Source: CAZMSD01 sp964568855
GTDB lineage: Bacteria; CAIWAD01
Assembly: GCA_964568855.1 (NCBI GenBank)
Contig: CAZMSD010000011.1
Coordinates: forward strand, 1-64,000
Direction of reading: 5' to 3'
Length of the DNA stretch: 64,000 nucleotides
In this document: positions 49,199 to 57,291 of the stretch, one piece after another
Numbering within the stretch: the first letter of the stretch is position 1
How the letters are laid out: the number at the start of each line of letters is the position of its first letter
The notes under the pieces: model-generated
Database searches by the model: none
The model's input: only the letters and a program-made list of their open reading frames with translations
Told to the model about the DNA's origin: nothing
Translations under genes and position numbers: made by a program

Positions 49199-50317
49199 AT
49201 GGCAACTTCCTTCACTCCCGGGCTGCGCGTGGCCCCGAACACGGTGATCGTCAAGGAACGCAAACTGCCCCTGCTGGGCGAAGTGACCGTGAAGGTGGGC
49301 GACCGCGTGACCCACGACCGAGTGGTGGCGCGCACCGAACTGCCCGGCGACATCTACCCCGTGCAGGTGGCCCACTCCCTGGGCGTCGAGCCCGCCGAGC
49401 TCTCCGAGACCATGCTGAAAAAGGAGCACGAGCCCATCGACCAGGGCGAGGCCCTGGCCCGGACGCGCAGCTTCTTCGGCCTCTTCAAGTCGGAATGCCC
49501 GAGCCCCATCGACGGTACCGTGGAATCCATCTCGCTGCGCACGGGCCAGGTGATCCTCCAGCGGCCGCCAGTCCCCGTGGAGGTCAACGCCTTCATGGAG
49601 GGCGAGGTTATCGAGCTGCACGAGCGCGAGGGTGTCACGGTGCGCACGCAGGGGGCCTTCATCCAGGGCATCTTCGGTATCGGCGGCGAAGCCTGGGGCG
49701 ACCTGCGGATGGTCTGCGGCGGCCCCGCCGAGGCGCTGGAGACGGCCGCCCTGTCGGCCGACATGGCCGGGCAGGTGCTCGTGGGCGGCAGCCGTATCAC
49801 ACTGGACGCGGTCAACCGGGCGCGCGATATCGGGGTTTCGGCGCTGATCGTGGGAGGCTTCGACAAGGGCGACCTGCGGGCGCTGCTGGGCTACGAGCTG
49901 GGCGTGGCCATCACCGGCAACGAAGAGATCGGTATCACGCTGATCCTGACCGAGGGCTACGGCGACATTCCGATGACGCAGCGCACCTGGGACCTGCTGA
50001 GCTCGCTGCAGGGCAGGCACGCCTCTGTGAACGGGGCGACCCAGATCCGAGCCGGCGTGATACGCCCGGAGATCGTGGTGCCGCTGGCCGGGGAATCGAC
50101 GGTGGCGGAAAGAACGCACACCGGGCGGCTGGAGACCGGCAGCGAGGTGCGAATCATCCGGCAGCCCTGGTTCGGCCGCAAGGGTCGCGTCACGGCCCTG
50201 CCGCCCGAGTTGACCCAGGTGGAGAGCGGAGCCCGCGTCCGCGTGCTGGAAGTCGAAATCGACGGCGGCGAGCGGGTCACGCTGCCCCGGGCGAACATCG
50301 AGCTTATCGAAGGCTGA
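49199..50317 (+). CDS. Conserved hypothetical protein following GlmL
   Basis: The 372-residue protein starts at ATG 49199, 18 nt after the glmL stop. It has a biotinyl-lipoyl-like beta start (IVKERKLPLLGEVTVKVGDRV), a central Rossmann-like region (GGFDKGDLRALLGYELG) and a C-terminal KOW-like small beta domain (SGARVRVLEVEIDGGERVTLPRANIEL). I recognise no named family, but the gene's close coupling to glmL suggests a shared function. Confidence 0.65.
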   Translation: MATSFTPGLRVAPNTVIVKERKLPLLGEVTVKVGDRVTHDRVVARTELPGDIYPVQVAHSLGVEPAELSETMLKKEHEPIDQGEALARTRSFFGLFKSECPSPIDGTVESISLRTGQVILQRPPVPVEVNAFMEGEVIELHEREGVTVRTQGAFIQGIFGIGGEAWGDLRMVCGGPAEALETAALSADMAGQVLVGGSRITLDAVNRARDIGVSALIVGGFDKGDLRALLGYELGVAITGNEEIGITLILTEGYGDIPMTQRTWDLLSSLQGRHASVNGATQIRAGVIRPEIVVPLAGESTVAERTHTGRLETGSEVRIIRQPWFGRKGRVTALPPELTQVESGARVRVLEVEIDGGERVTLPRANIELIEG

Positions 50318-50438
50318 GGGCCCGCCGGACGCTGTACCGCGGCGAACGGCCGGCCGAGTGAAACGCCCCGCGCCCCGCCGGGCCTGATCCGCAAACTCCC
50401 GAGGACTCCCGCGGGAATGAAACGAGGAGAGTTCCCAG

Positions 50439-51254
50439 ATGATGCGAAACCTGTTGCTCGGTCTCCTGATCGCGGGCGCCACCCTCGGCGCAGTGGCGCA
50501 GGACCTGAAAACCATGCCCCTGAACCGGCTGATCGACAACCCCACGGCGGGGATCCTCCAGCGGGGACACTTCGACTTCGACATGGCGCTCTATTCCCAG
50601 GGCGGGGTACTGCTTTCCTTCAGCGTAGGACTGCTGGAACGGATGAACATGGGCGCCTCCTACGGCGGCACCTACATCATCTCCGATCAGAAGCCCGAGT
50701 GGAACCAGCGGCCGGAGCTGAGCCTCAAGTACCGGCTCTTCGACGAGAGCGTGACCTGGCCCGCGGTGGTTCTGGGCTACAGCGGACAGGGGCGCGGCCT
50801 GTGGATCGATGAGAACAGCATGGATCTCAATGGGGACGGGACCACCGACAAGCACCCCGCCCGCTACGAAGTGAAGGCCAAGGGCTTTTTCGCCGTGGCC
50901 GGCAAGAACTTCATCCTGGGGAACCTGGGCCTGCTGGGCCTGCACATGGGCGCCAACATCAATCCCGTGGAAAACGACGACGACCGGGGGCTGAATCTCT
51001 GGCTGGGCATGGACAAGGAGATCAACAACGAGCTGACTGCGGTGGCGGAGTACGATTTCGCTTTCGACGACGCCAAGACAGGCCTGAGCAAGAACATGGG
51101 CTTTCTCAACTTAGGCTTGCGCTGGACCTTCGCCGAACGCCTGTCCATCGAATTGGATTTCAAGGACGTCTTCCAGAATCGTGAAGATTTGACCGGTCGA
51201 TCGGTAAACAGCGTCAGCCGCGAGATCAAGATCACCTACATCGAATTTCTCTAG
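50439..51254 (+). CDS. Outer-membrane beta-barrel-like protein
   Basis: The 271-residue protein has a signal peptide (LLLGLLIAGATLGAVA), then alternating strands (FDFDMALYSQGGVLLSFSVGL, NLGLRWTFAERLSIELDFKDV) ending in aromatic ITYIEFL, consistent with a small outer-membrane barrel. Family members in FCB genomes are uncharacterised. GGAG precedes the paired ATGs. A hairpin terminator follows its stop by 72 nt. Confidence 0.6.
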   Translation: MMRNLLLGLLIAGATLGAVAQDLKTMPLNRLIDNPTAGILQRGHFDFDMALYSQGGVLLSFSVGLLERMNMGASYGGTYIISDQKPEWNQRPELSLKYRLFDESVTWPAVVLGYSGQGRGLWIDENSMDLNGDGTTDKHPARYEVKAKGFFAVAGKNFILGNLGLLGLHMGANINPVENDDDRGLNLWLGMDKEINNELTAVAEYDFAFDDAKTGLSKNMGFLNLGLRWTFAERLSIELDFKDVFQNREDLTGRSVNSVSREIKITYIEFL

Positions 51255-51326
51255 GAACCCGTCGGACCGGCGGCTATTTCATCTTGCCCACGGTTTCGAT
51301 TGCGAAACAGCCCGGATCTGAGTATT

Positions 51327-51365
51327 AACCACCGCGGGAACCAGGATTCGCAGCGGTGGTTTTTC
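51327..51365 (+). terminator. Rho-independent terminator before the CxxCH lipoprotein
   Basis: AACCACCGC (51327-51335) pairs with GCGGTGGTT (51353-51361) and is followed by TTT at 51362-51364. It ends transcription of the barrel gene. Its tail lies only 5 nt before the next ATG (51370), leaving almost no leader for the next gene. Confidence 0.75.
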
Positions 51366-51369
51366 TGCC

Positions 51370-52302
51370 ATGGGAACGGCATCGATGCGCAGGGGCATAC
51401 AAAACGCGAAACGGGACTCCGAGAGCCGGCGGGCAGCGCCGGATCAGGACCGCTGGAATCGACCGGTCCTGCGCCTCGTCGCTGCCGGCTCCGCCGCGCT
51501 GCTCGTGATACTCTGCGCCGGGTGCTACACGCTGCTGCGACATCCATCCGTGAACCAGGGTTTCGCGTCCTACGAACCGGTTCCCTACGAGAACTGCCGG
51601 GCCTGTCACACGGGCACGCTTGTGCACGAAGACGCCTGGCACTCGTGGTGGATGTATTTCGATCCCGAACTCGACCTGGAAGACCCCGCGGACCGCTACT
51701 TCGTTTACGAGCGACTGCCCTGGTGGTGGAACACGGGGGGAACGGGCTTCAGAGGCGGTTATGCAGCTTCGCCGGGCGAATCGGCGAATGTTCCGGAGGA
51801 CGGACTCCCGATCTTCGCGCGGCCGCGCTTCCGACCAGAACCCAGCGGCCCATCGGGCGAAGGTTCTGTGCCCCCGGACAGCAACAGGGTTGGGGATCCG
51901 AAACCACACCCCCCTGGGGATCAGCCCTTCGGGCCCGTTACCCCTCCCGAAAAACCCGATCCGAAGCGGGACCTGGAAGAGAACCCGGTGACGGAAGGCG
52001 CATCCGAAGAACCTCAGAAGCCCGCTCCGGATAAGAAGCAGAAGGACGAGGCGCAATCCGGCGGGGATTCCGCCCCCAAGAAGAACGCGCCGAAAAAAGC
52101 TCCCCGGACCGAATCGGAACCCGAGAAGAAGGGCAAGCCGGCGAAGGCTGAGCCGGATGCCGAGAAGAAAAGCGACCCTCCGAAAAGCAAGCCGGAAACC
52201 AAAAAGGACAAGCCCGCTCCTAAAAAAGCGGGTGACGGCGCATCCAGGAGCGAGTCCGACGAACAGCCGAAGCGGTCCGCACACCCAAGAAGCAGGCCTT
52301 AG
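51370..52302 (+). CDS. Lipoprotein with one CxxCH motif and Pro/Lys/Glu-rich tail
   Basis: The 310-residue protein has a basic N-terminus, a hydrophobic segment ending CAGC (Cys52, lipobox-like), a short cytochrome-like segment with CRACH (Cys76, Cys79, His80), then a Trp-rich region (HSWWMYF, LPWWWNTGG) and about 160 residues of Pro/Lys/Glu low complexity. One CxxCH could bind covalent haem or a metal; no other cytochrome c features are clear. ATG 51385 is an alternative start. Envelope location inferred. Confidence 0.6.
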   Translation: MGTASMRRGIQNAKRDSESRRAAPDQDRWNRPVLRLVAAGSAALLVILCAGCYTLLRHPSVNQGFASYEPVPYENCRACHTGTLVHEDAWHSWWMYFDPELDLEDPADRYFVYERLPWWWNTGGTGFRGGYAASPGESANVPEDGLPIFARPRFRPEPSGPSGEGSVPPDSNRVGDPKPHPPGDQPFGPVTPPEKPDPKRDLEENPVTEGASEEPQKPAPDKKQKDEAQSGGDSAPKKNAPKKAPRTESEPEKKGKPAKAEPDAEKKSDPPKSKPETKKDKPAPKKAGDGASRSESDEQPKRSAHPRSRP

Positions 52303-52347
52303 TGGACCGATTCATGTGAATCGATCCGCGAGACCAGGAAACAGAGC

Positions 52348-53697
52348 ATGGTTACACGGAACAGTAAGCCGCCTTTTTCGCGGTTGATCTCAGGCGCCCT
52401 GCTGCTGTGCCTGCCAACTTGCCTGCTGCTGCAGGTCGATGAAGCGCGGGCGGCGGCGGAAGCCGACGTGATGAGCCTGACGCCGGTATATCCCGGGGCG
52501 CGCGCGGCCGGGATGGGCGGGGCCTACCTGGCGCTGGCCGACGACTGGACCGCCGCGCTGTGGAATCCCGCCGGACTGGCGCGCATGAAGCGCACCGAAC
52601 TCTCGGGCAGCCTCTCCCGGACCAACTATGAAAACAGCGCCTTTCTTTCCGTGGACGGCCAGCCCGAGCCCGCGGTGAACAGCGACGATCGTAGCACCCG
52701 GCTGGATCACCTGGGTTTCGCCTACCCCGTGCCCGTCTTCCGCGGCGGACTCGCCTGGGGCCTGGGTTATGCCTCGCTGCGGCGCTTCAACCAGCCCTAC
52801 GGCATCCGCGACGGTTCACACCGGATCGCGGTGGACGAGCGGGGCGACCTGGGCGCCTTCCTGGTCAGCGGAGCGGCCCAGCTCAGCAGGACCTTCTACG
52901 GCGGCCTCTCGCTGATGTTCCTGCGCGGCGGGGACGAGTATCTGTATCACGAAGAGGACGCCGATTTCAACGTCTACCACCGCCTGGACGACATCGAGCT
53001 GGACGGTTTCGGCCTGCGGCTCGGGGGCTTGTTCCGGCCGATTAAGCCGCTCTGGCTGGGTTTGGCGATCCAGCCGCCGCTGACCCTGAACGTGGATCTC
53101 ACTGTTTCCGGGTACGAGGACGTCGACGGCACGACCTATCCCTTCGGCGACGGTTCGCAGTACGAATTCCGGCTGCCGCTGGAGCTGGGACTGGGCGCCG
53201 CCTGGAAGGAACGCTTCTTGATCCTGGCGGCCAGCATGATCTGGCGCGACTGGTCCGAGGCGGAGTATCACAACATGCCCGGCGGACAGGACCAGCTGCT
53301 CAACCTGGAAACCAGGCGGGGCTATGATCCCGTGACACAGATCAACCTGGGCGGGGAGATCACGGTCCCTGGTACCGACCTGCGCCTCAGGGCCGGCGCC
53401 TGGCACCACGCCCTGCCGCAGAACTCCACGCGCCTGAGCTACACGGCCGAAACGGCAGGCGGAAACCCGTACCAGGTCGATTACTGGAGCTGGAAACACG
53501 ATACAGCGCGCTACGGGTACAGCCTCGGGCTGGGCTACCTGATCGACGAAGTGGTGTCCCTTGACCTGGCCCTGACCCGCGAATTGTATTCTTTCTCCTA
53601 TCTCGAATACCAGGAACCCGGATTCGACGCGTATCGCATCAGCGAGGACCGCGATTCCTTCGGAGTGATCCTGACGGTGTATTACCGCATGTACTGA
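52348..53697 (+). CDS. FadL/PorV-related outer-membrane barrel protein
   Basis: The 449-residue protein has a signal peptide ending near ARAAA, then the family start YPGARAAGMGGAYLALADDWTA and ALWNPAGLARM, long amphipathic strands, and an aromatic C-terminus (VILTVYYRMY). Related OmpP1/FadL/PorV-like proteins transport hydrophobic molecules or assist secretion. It resembles the PorV-like barrel here but is longer and lies in a separate locus next to alkaline phosphatase. Confidence 0.75.
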   Translation: MVTRNSKPPFSRLISGALLLCLPTCLLLQVDEARAAAEADVMSLTPVYPGARAAGMGGAYLALADDWTAALWNPAGLARMKRTELSGSLSRTNYENSAFLSVDGQPEPAVNSDDRSTRLDHLGFAYPVPVFRGGLAWGLGYASLRRFNQPYGIRDGSHRIAVDERGDLGAFLVSGAAQLSRTFYGGLSLMFLRGGDEYLYHEEDADFNVYHRLDDIELDGFGLRLGGLFRPIKPLWLGLAIQPPLTLNVDLTVSGYEDVDGTTYPFGDGSQYEFRLPLELGLGAAWKERFLILAASMIWRDWSEAEYHNMPGGQDQLLNLETRRGYDPVTQINLGGEITVPGTDLRLRAGAWHHALPQNSTRLSYTAETAGGNPYQVDYWSWKHDTARYGYSLGLGYLIDEVVSLDLALTRELYSFSYLEYQEPGFDAYRISEDRDSFGVILTVYYRMY

Positions 53698-53778
53698 GAA
53701 GATCCGCTCGCAAGTCCTCGCGTGCTCCATCTGTAGACGATCCACGAGTTCCGACACTCCCGGAAGGAATCACCGCCA

Positions 53779-55167
53779 ATGACCCGCAAGAGCAAGACTC
53801 CCTCAGTGCTGCTGGTCCTCTGCGCCTGCGTCCTTTGCGCTTCCGCGGCCGACTCTTCGGATATTCCCGAGAACGTAATCGTGATGATCAGCGACGGCTG
53901 CGGCTACAACCACGTGCTGGCGACGAACTACTACCAGCACGGCGCCGCGGAAAAGCAGGTCTACGAGCGCTTTCCCGTACGGGTGGGAATGAGCACCTGG
54001 TCGACGGACACGGGCGGCTACGAGCCCGAGCGGGCGGCCGCCGACCTGGACTACCTCGACCGGAAGCCCACCGATTCCGCAGCGGCCGCCACCGCCATGT
54101 CAACCGGCGTCAAGACCTGCAACGGCGCCATCGGCGTCGATCCCTCGGGCCGCGCCCTGAGACACCTCGCGGAGCGGGCCGAAGAACTCGGCAAGGCCAC
54201 CGGCGTCGTGTCCAGCGTGCCCCTGTCGCACGCCACGCCGGCGGGTTTCGCGGTCCACAATCCCTCCCGCGGCAACTACGCGGAAATCGCCCGCTCGATG
54301 ATCCTGGACAGCGCGCTGGACCTGATCATGGGCTGTGGAAATCCCTTCTTCGACGACGACGGCGAGCCGCTCGGAGCGCGCGACACTGACGAGAGAAGTG
54401 AGCCGGAGAAGCCGGATTATCACTACGTGGGCGGTCCGGACACCTGGCGTGCTCTCGTGGAGGGCCGGGCGGGCGGTGACGCCGACGGCGACGGCGCCCC
54501 GGACCCTTGGTTGTTGATCCAGGAACGGGGCGAGTTCGAGTGCCTGGCTTCGGGCGGCATGGCGCGTGTATCACGCCTGATCGGCGTGACGCAGGTCGCT
54601 TCCACGCTGCAGGTGGGGCGGGGCGATTCCCGCGGGGACGAAGCGGAGACCGCGCTGCCTTTCGAGGTTCCGTTGAACGACAATGTGCCCGATCTGCCGC
54701 TGATGTCCCGGGGCGCGCTCAACCTGCTTGCGCGCAATCCCGCCGGCTTCTTTCTGATGATCGAGGGCGGCGCGGTGGATTGGGCCAGCCACGGCAACTC
54801 CTCGGAACGGATGATCGAAGAGGAACTCGATTTCAGCGAAGCCGTGGAGACGGTAGTCAAGTGGGTGGAGCGGCACGGCGACTGGCGTGAGACGCTGCTG
54901 ATCGTGACGGGCGACCACGAGTGCGGCGGGCTCCGGGGACCCGGATCTGATACTGACCGGCGCCCGCTGGTGAATCACGGCGAAGGCCGGCTGCCCGGGA
55001 TGGAATGGGGCTCCACGCACCACACCAACGACCTGATCCCGTTCTACGCCAAGGGAGCGGGGAGTTCCGGCTTCGTCGAGCGGGCCGAGGGGCGGGATCC
55101 CCGTCACGGCGCTTACATCGATAACACGGATCTGGCGAGAGTGGTTTTCCAGCTCTGGGACCGATAG
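53779..55167 (+). CDS. Alkaline phosphatase (PhoA family)
   Basis: The 462-residue protein has a signal peptide, then VIVMISDGCGYNH (metal-binding Asp), the nucleophile region KPTDSAAAATAMSTGVKTCNG (Ser of TDSA), FLMIEGGAVDWASHGNS, a VTGDHECGG metal ligand and WGSTHHTNDLIPF. It should release phosphate from organic esters in the periplasm or outside the cell, often under phosphate limitation. GGAAGGA precedes the ATG. No Pho box was identified. Confidence 0.92.
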   Translation: MTRKSKTPSVLLVLCACVLCASAADSSDIPENVIVMISDGCGYNHVLATNYYQHGAAEKQVYERFPVRVGMSTWSTDTGGYEPERAAADLDYLDRKPTDSAAAATAMSTGVKTCNGAIGVDPSGRALRHLAERAEELGKATGVVSSVPLSHATPAGFAVHNPSRGNYAEIARSMILDSALDLIMGCGNPFFDDDGEPLGARDTDERSEPEKPDYHYVGGPDTWRALVEGRAGGDADGDGAPDPWLLIQERGEFECLASGGMARVSRLIGVTQVASTLQVGRGDSRGDEAETALPFEVPLNDNVPDLPLMSRGALNLLARNPAGFFLMIEGGAVDWASHGNSSERMIEEELDFSEAVETVVKWVERHGDWRETLLIVTGDHECGGLRGPGSDTDRRPLVNHGEGRLPGMEWGSTHHTNDLIPFYAKGAGSSGFVERAEGRDPRHGAYIDNTDLARVVFQLWDR

Positions 55168-55214
55168 CGGACCGGGAGATCCCGCAGCATCAGGGAAGAG
55201 ATCGCGCCTCCCGG

Positions 55215-55538
55215 CTATTCCTCGATTCCCAGCTCCTCGAGCGGCTGTCGCAGCGCTTCCTTGAGCAGCTTGCCGGGTTTGAAATGGGTCTTGCGGCGCG
55301 GCGGCACATAGACGATTTCGTTCGTTTTCGGATTGCGTGCTTTCGGCTTGGCCTTCGTCCGCTTCACCTCGAAGACTCCGAAATCCCGGATTTCAATTCG
55401 GCATTCCGGAATGGCCTCCGCCATGATCTCCCGCAACACGGTGAACAGGGCGTCCACCGTGCGGGCGGTTTCCGGCTGCCTAAAACCGGTGCGTTCCATC
55501 ACCAGCTCAACGATATCCTTCTTGATGAATGTCTTCAT
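55215..55538 (-). CDS. HU/IHF-family nucleoid DNA-binding protein
   Basis: The 107-residue protein matches HU: an N-terminal helical pair (KKDIVELVMERTGF), a dimerisation region, RIEIRDFGVFEVKRTKAKPKARNPKTNE as the arm start, and PPRRKTHFKPGKLLKEAL. It carries a C-terminal extension of about 12 residues (PLEELGIEE). HU-like proteins bend DNA and organise the nucleoid. It is convergent with alkaline phosphatase and lies beside the origin region. Confidence 0.93.
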   Translation of the reverse strand: MKTFIKKDIVELVMERTGFRQPETARTVDALFTVLREIMAEAIPECRIEIRDFGVFEVKRTKAKPKARNPKTNEIVYVPPRRKTHFKPGKLLKEALRQPLEELGIEE

Positions 55539-55772
55539 ACCGGACCTCGTTGCTGAACTCCAACTCCGCGCTCAGAACACGTCGCTCCGTTCAAATCGAC
55601 CCACCTGCGCGTCACTGTGACAGGGATGACTATTCCAAGACCACGTTTTTCTAGAACTTAGCTGCAAGCCAAAGTAAAACAAGCAATTGGTCTGGTCAAG
55701 GGAAAATCATCTCCTTCAATAACAACCGCTTATATCGGTAGTCCAGAGCAAGGGATTTAGCTGCTTGCGTGA
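55539..55772. other. HU-selD intergenic region
   Basis: About 230 bp, lower in GC than its surroundings, containing the HU promoter region and the selD 3' flank. I see no gene or clear hairpin. Confidence 0.4.
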
Positions 55773-56834
55773 TTATTTTTCGAAGCGACTTTTTTCAGCG
55801 GGAGCAAGAACGCGGCCGATGACGGCGGCCTCCGCCTGATCCAGCTTATTCAATTCTTCCACCAGTCTTCCCGCACCACTCTCCGGCAGCGCGATCAGCA
55901 GGCCTCCCGAGGTCTGCGGATCCCCCAGCAGAACCTGCCACTTTAGCTCAAGATCGTTCACGGGCAGGACGCCCTCCGCCGCGGCCAGGTTCCGGCGCAT
56001 CGGTCCCGACAGGCCGTAGCGCTCCGCCGCTTCTTCTGCGCCCGCGTACACTGGCAGCCTGTTCAGGTGCACTTCCACGGCGAAGCCGCCCGGTCCCAGC
56101 ATTTCCACAAGATGTCCGGCCAGTCCGTAACCGGTCACGTCCGTGGCGGCGTGCACTCCGTGTTCGAGCATCAGGCGGGACGGTTGTTCGTTCAGGCGGA
56201 TCATCACCTCCTGGGCCACGCGCAGGTGCTCGGGATCCAGCTCGCCCTTTCCCTCGGCGCTAAGCAACAGGCCCGTTCCCAGCGGCTTGGTCAGCACCAG
56301 CAGATCGCCTTCGCGCAGCGTATGGTTGCGCACGATCCGCCCGGGGTGTATCACGCCGCTGACGGACAATCCGTATTTCAGCTCGGGATCCCGGACGGTG
56401 TGTCCACCCAGGACCAGCGCCCCCGCCGCCAGGATGCGCTCCTGTCCACCCTCGAGAATCCGCGCCAGCGCTTCCTGCGCGGGGCCGACCTCGGGAAAAC
56501 AGCAGACGTTCAGCGCGGCGAGCGGAACGCAGCCCATGGCGTAAATGTCCGACATGGAATTGGCCGCGGCGATCCTGCCGAAGACGTAGGGATCATCCGC
56601 CACCGGCGTGATCAAATCAACCGTGCTTACCAGCGCCTGTTCATCGTTCAGCCGCACCACGCCCGCGTCGTCGCTGGTGTCATAACCCACCAGCAGGCGA
56701 GAGTCCTTTCCCTCCTCGGGCAGCAGTTTCAACAGGTCCAACGGACCCATCTTCGCCGCTCAACCGCCGGAACAGGCGAATCTCGTCATCCGCCAGGCTT
56801 CGTCGTTTTTCATGCTCTCGTTGTCCGCTTGCAT
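55773..56834 (-). CDS. selD: Selenide, water dikinase (SelD), itself a selenoprotein
   Basis: SelD makes selenophosphate from selenide and ATP. The open frame from 56750 starts too late: it has VGYDTSDDAGVVRL and the ATP-grasp-like AIR synthase fold but lacks the catalytic N-terminus. Reading upstream in frame passes one TGA (56762-56760) and gives CSGGUAAK, the family active-site motif with Sec where others have Cys, followed by Lys three residues on. The resulting 353-residue protein starts at ATG 56834 (AGAAGAGA upstream; 56813 and 56789 are alternatives) and has Sec at residue 25. A SECIS-like hairpin follows the TGA. Confidence 0.9.
56735..56762 (-). promoter_or_regulatory. UGA codon with SECIS-like hairpin in selD
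   Basis: The TGA is at 56762-56760. Twelve nt downstream on the mRNA, GGUCC pairs with GGACC around a GUU loop (56747-56735), with three to four further wobble or AU pairs extending the stem below. Position and a loop containing GU match the bacterial SECIS minihelix recognised by SelB, which in E. coli fdhF begins about 11 nt after UGA. Confidence 0.75.
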
Positions 56835-57291
56835 ACAATCTCTTCTCGCGCCACTCTCCGTCAAGTACTCTTCCGGACTGTCGCTAAAGCTGTTCTGTTA
56901 GATTTCCATCCCTGCCCGTTCAATGTACTTCAGTCCACTATATTCACACAATAAGTCTTCGTGCTTTGTAATATCGATAGCAATGGATGCGTGCAAATTT
57001 TTTGTTCACAACTCGACGATAATCCATTTTTCTCTTGTCTGGTTTATTTGAGCAGCCTCCGGAAACCTGATTCGTGGTAGCAGTTCAATTGTCGGTACCA
57101 ATGAATTGCGGGTTCGCGCCGGCCAAGTTCAAACCTTGTATTATCAATGTGTTAAATCAATGAGTGCTCGTTCACCATGAAAAAAGCGCGTGCTTTTACC
57201 TTGAGCTCGGCGCTCCATCTTGACAGGGCAAAACGCAAGGATTATATTGATGCCCCACTCAAGACCGGCAAATCGATTCTGTGGATAACTC
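56835..57291. other. AT-rich region upstream of dnaA; candidate oriC
   Basis: This 457-bp gap is clearly lower in GC than the rest of the window. It includes a perfect DnaA box (TGTGGATAA at 57280-57288) and weaker matches at 56940-56948 (ATATTCACA), 57002-57010 (TTGTTCACA) and 57291-57299 (reverse of TTATTCACG), plus AT-rich runs. It is a likely dnaA promoter/autoregulation region and a candidate origin. Which of the two dnaA-flanking gaps is oriC cannot be settled from sequence alone. Confidence 0.6.
57280..57288 (-). promoter_or_regulatory. Perfect DnaA box before dnaA
   Basis: TGTGGATAA is the exact reverse complement of TTATCCACA. It ends 3 nt before the dnaA GTG start, where bound DnaA would block its own translation or transcription start. 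Confidence 0.85.

Noticed and set aside
55171..55214. CCGGGAG/CTCCCGG hairpin between alkaline phosphatase and HU
   Set aside because: The loop is about 29 nt and no T-run follows; a bidirectional terminator is possible but weakly supported.
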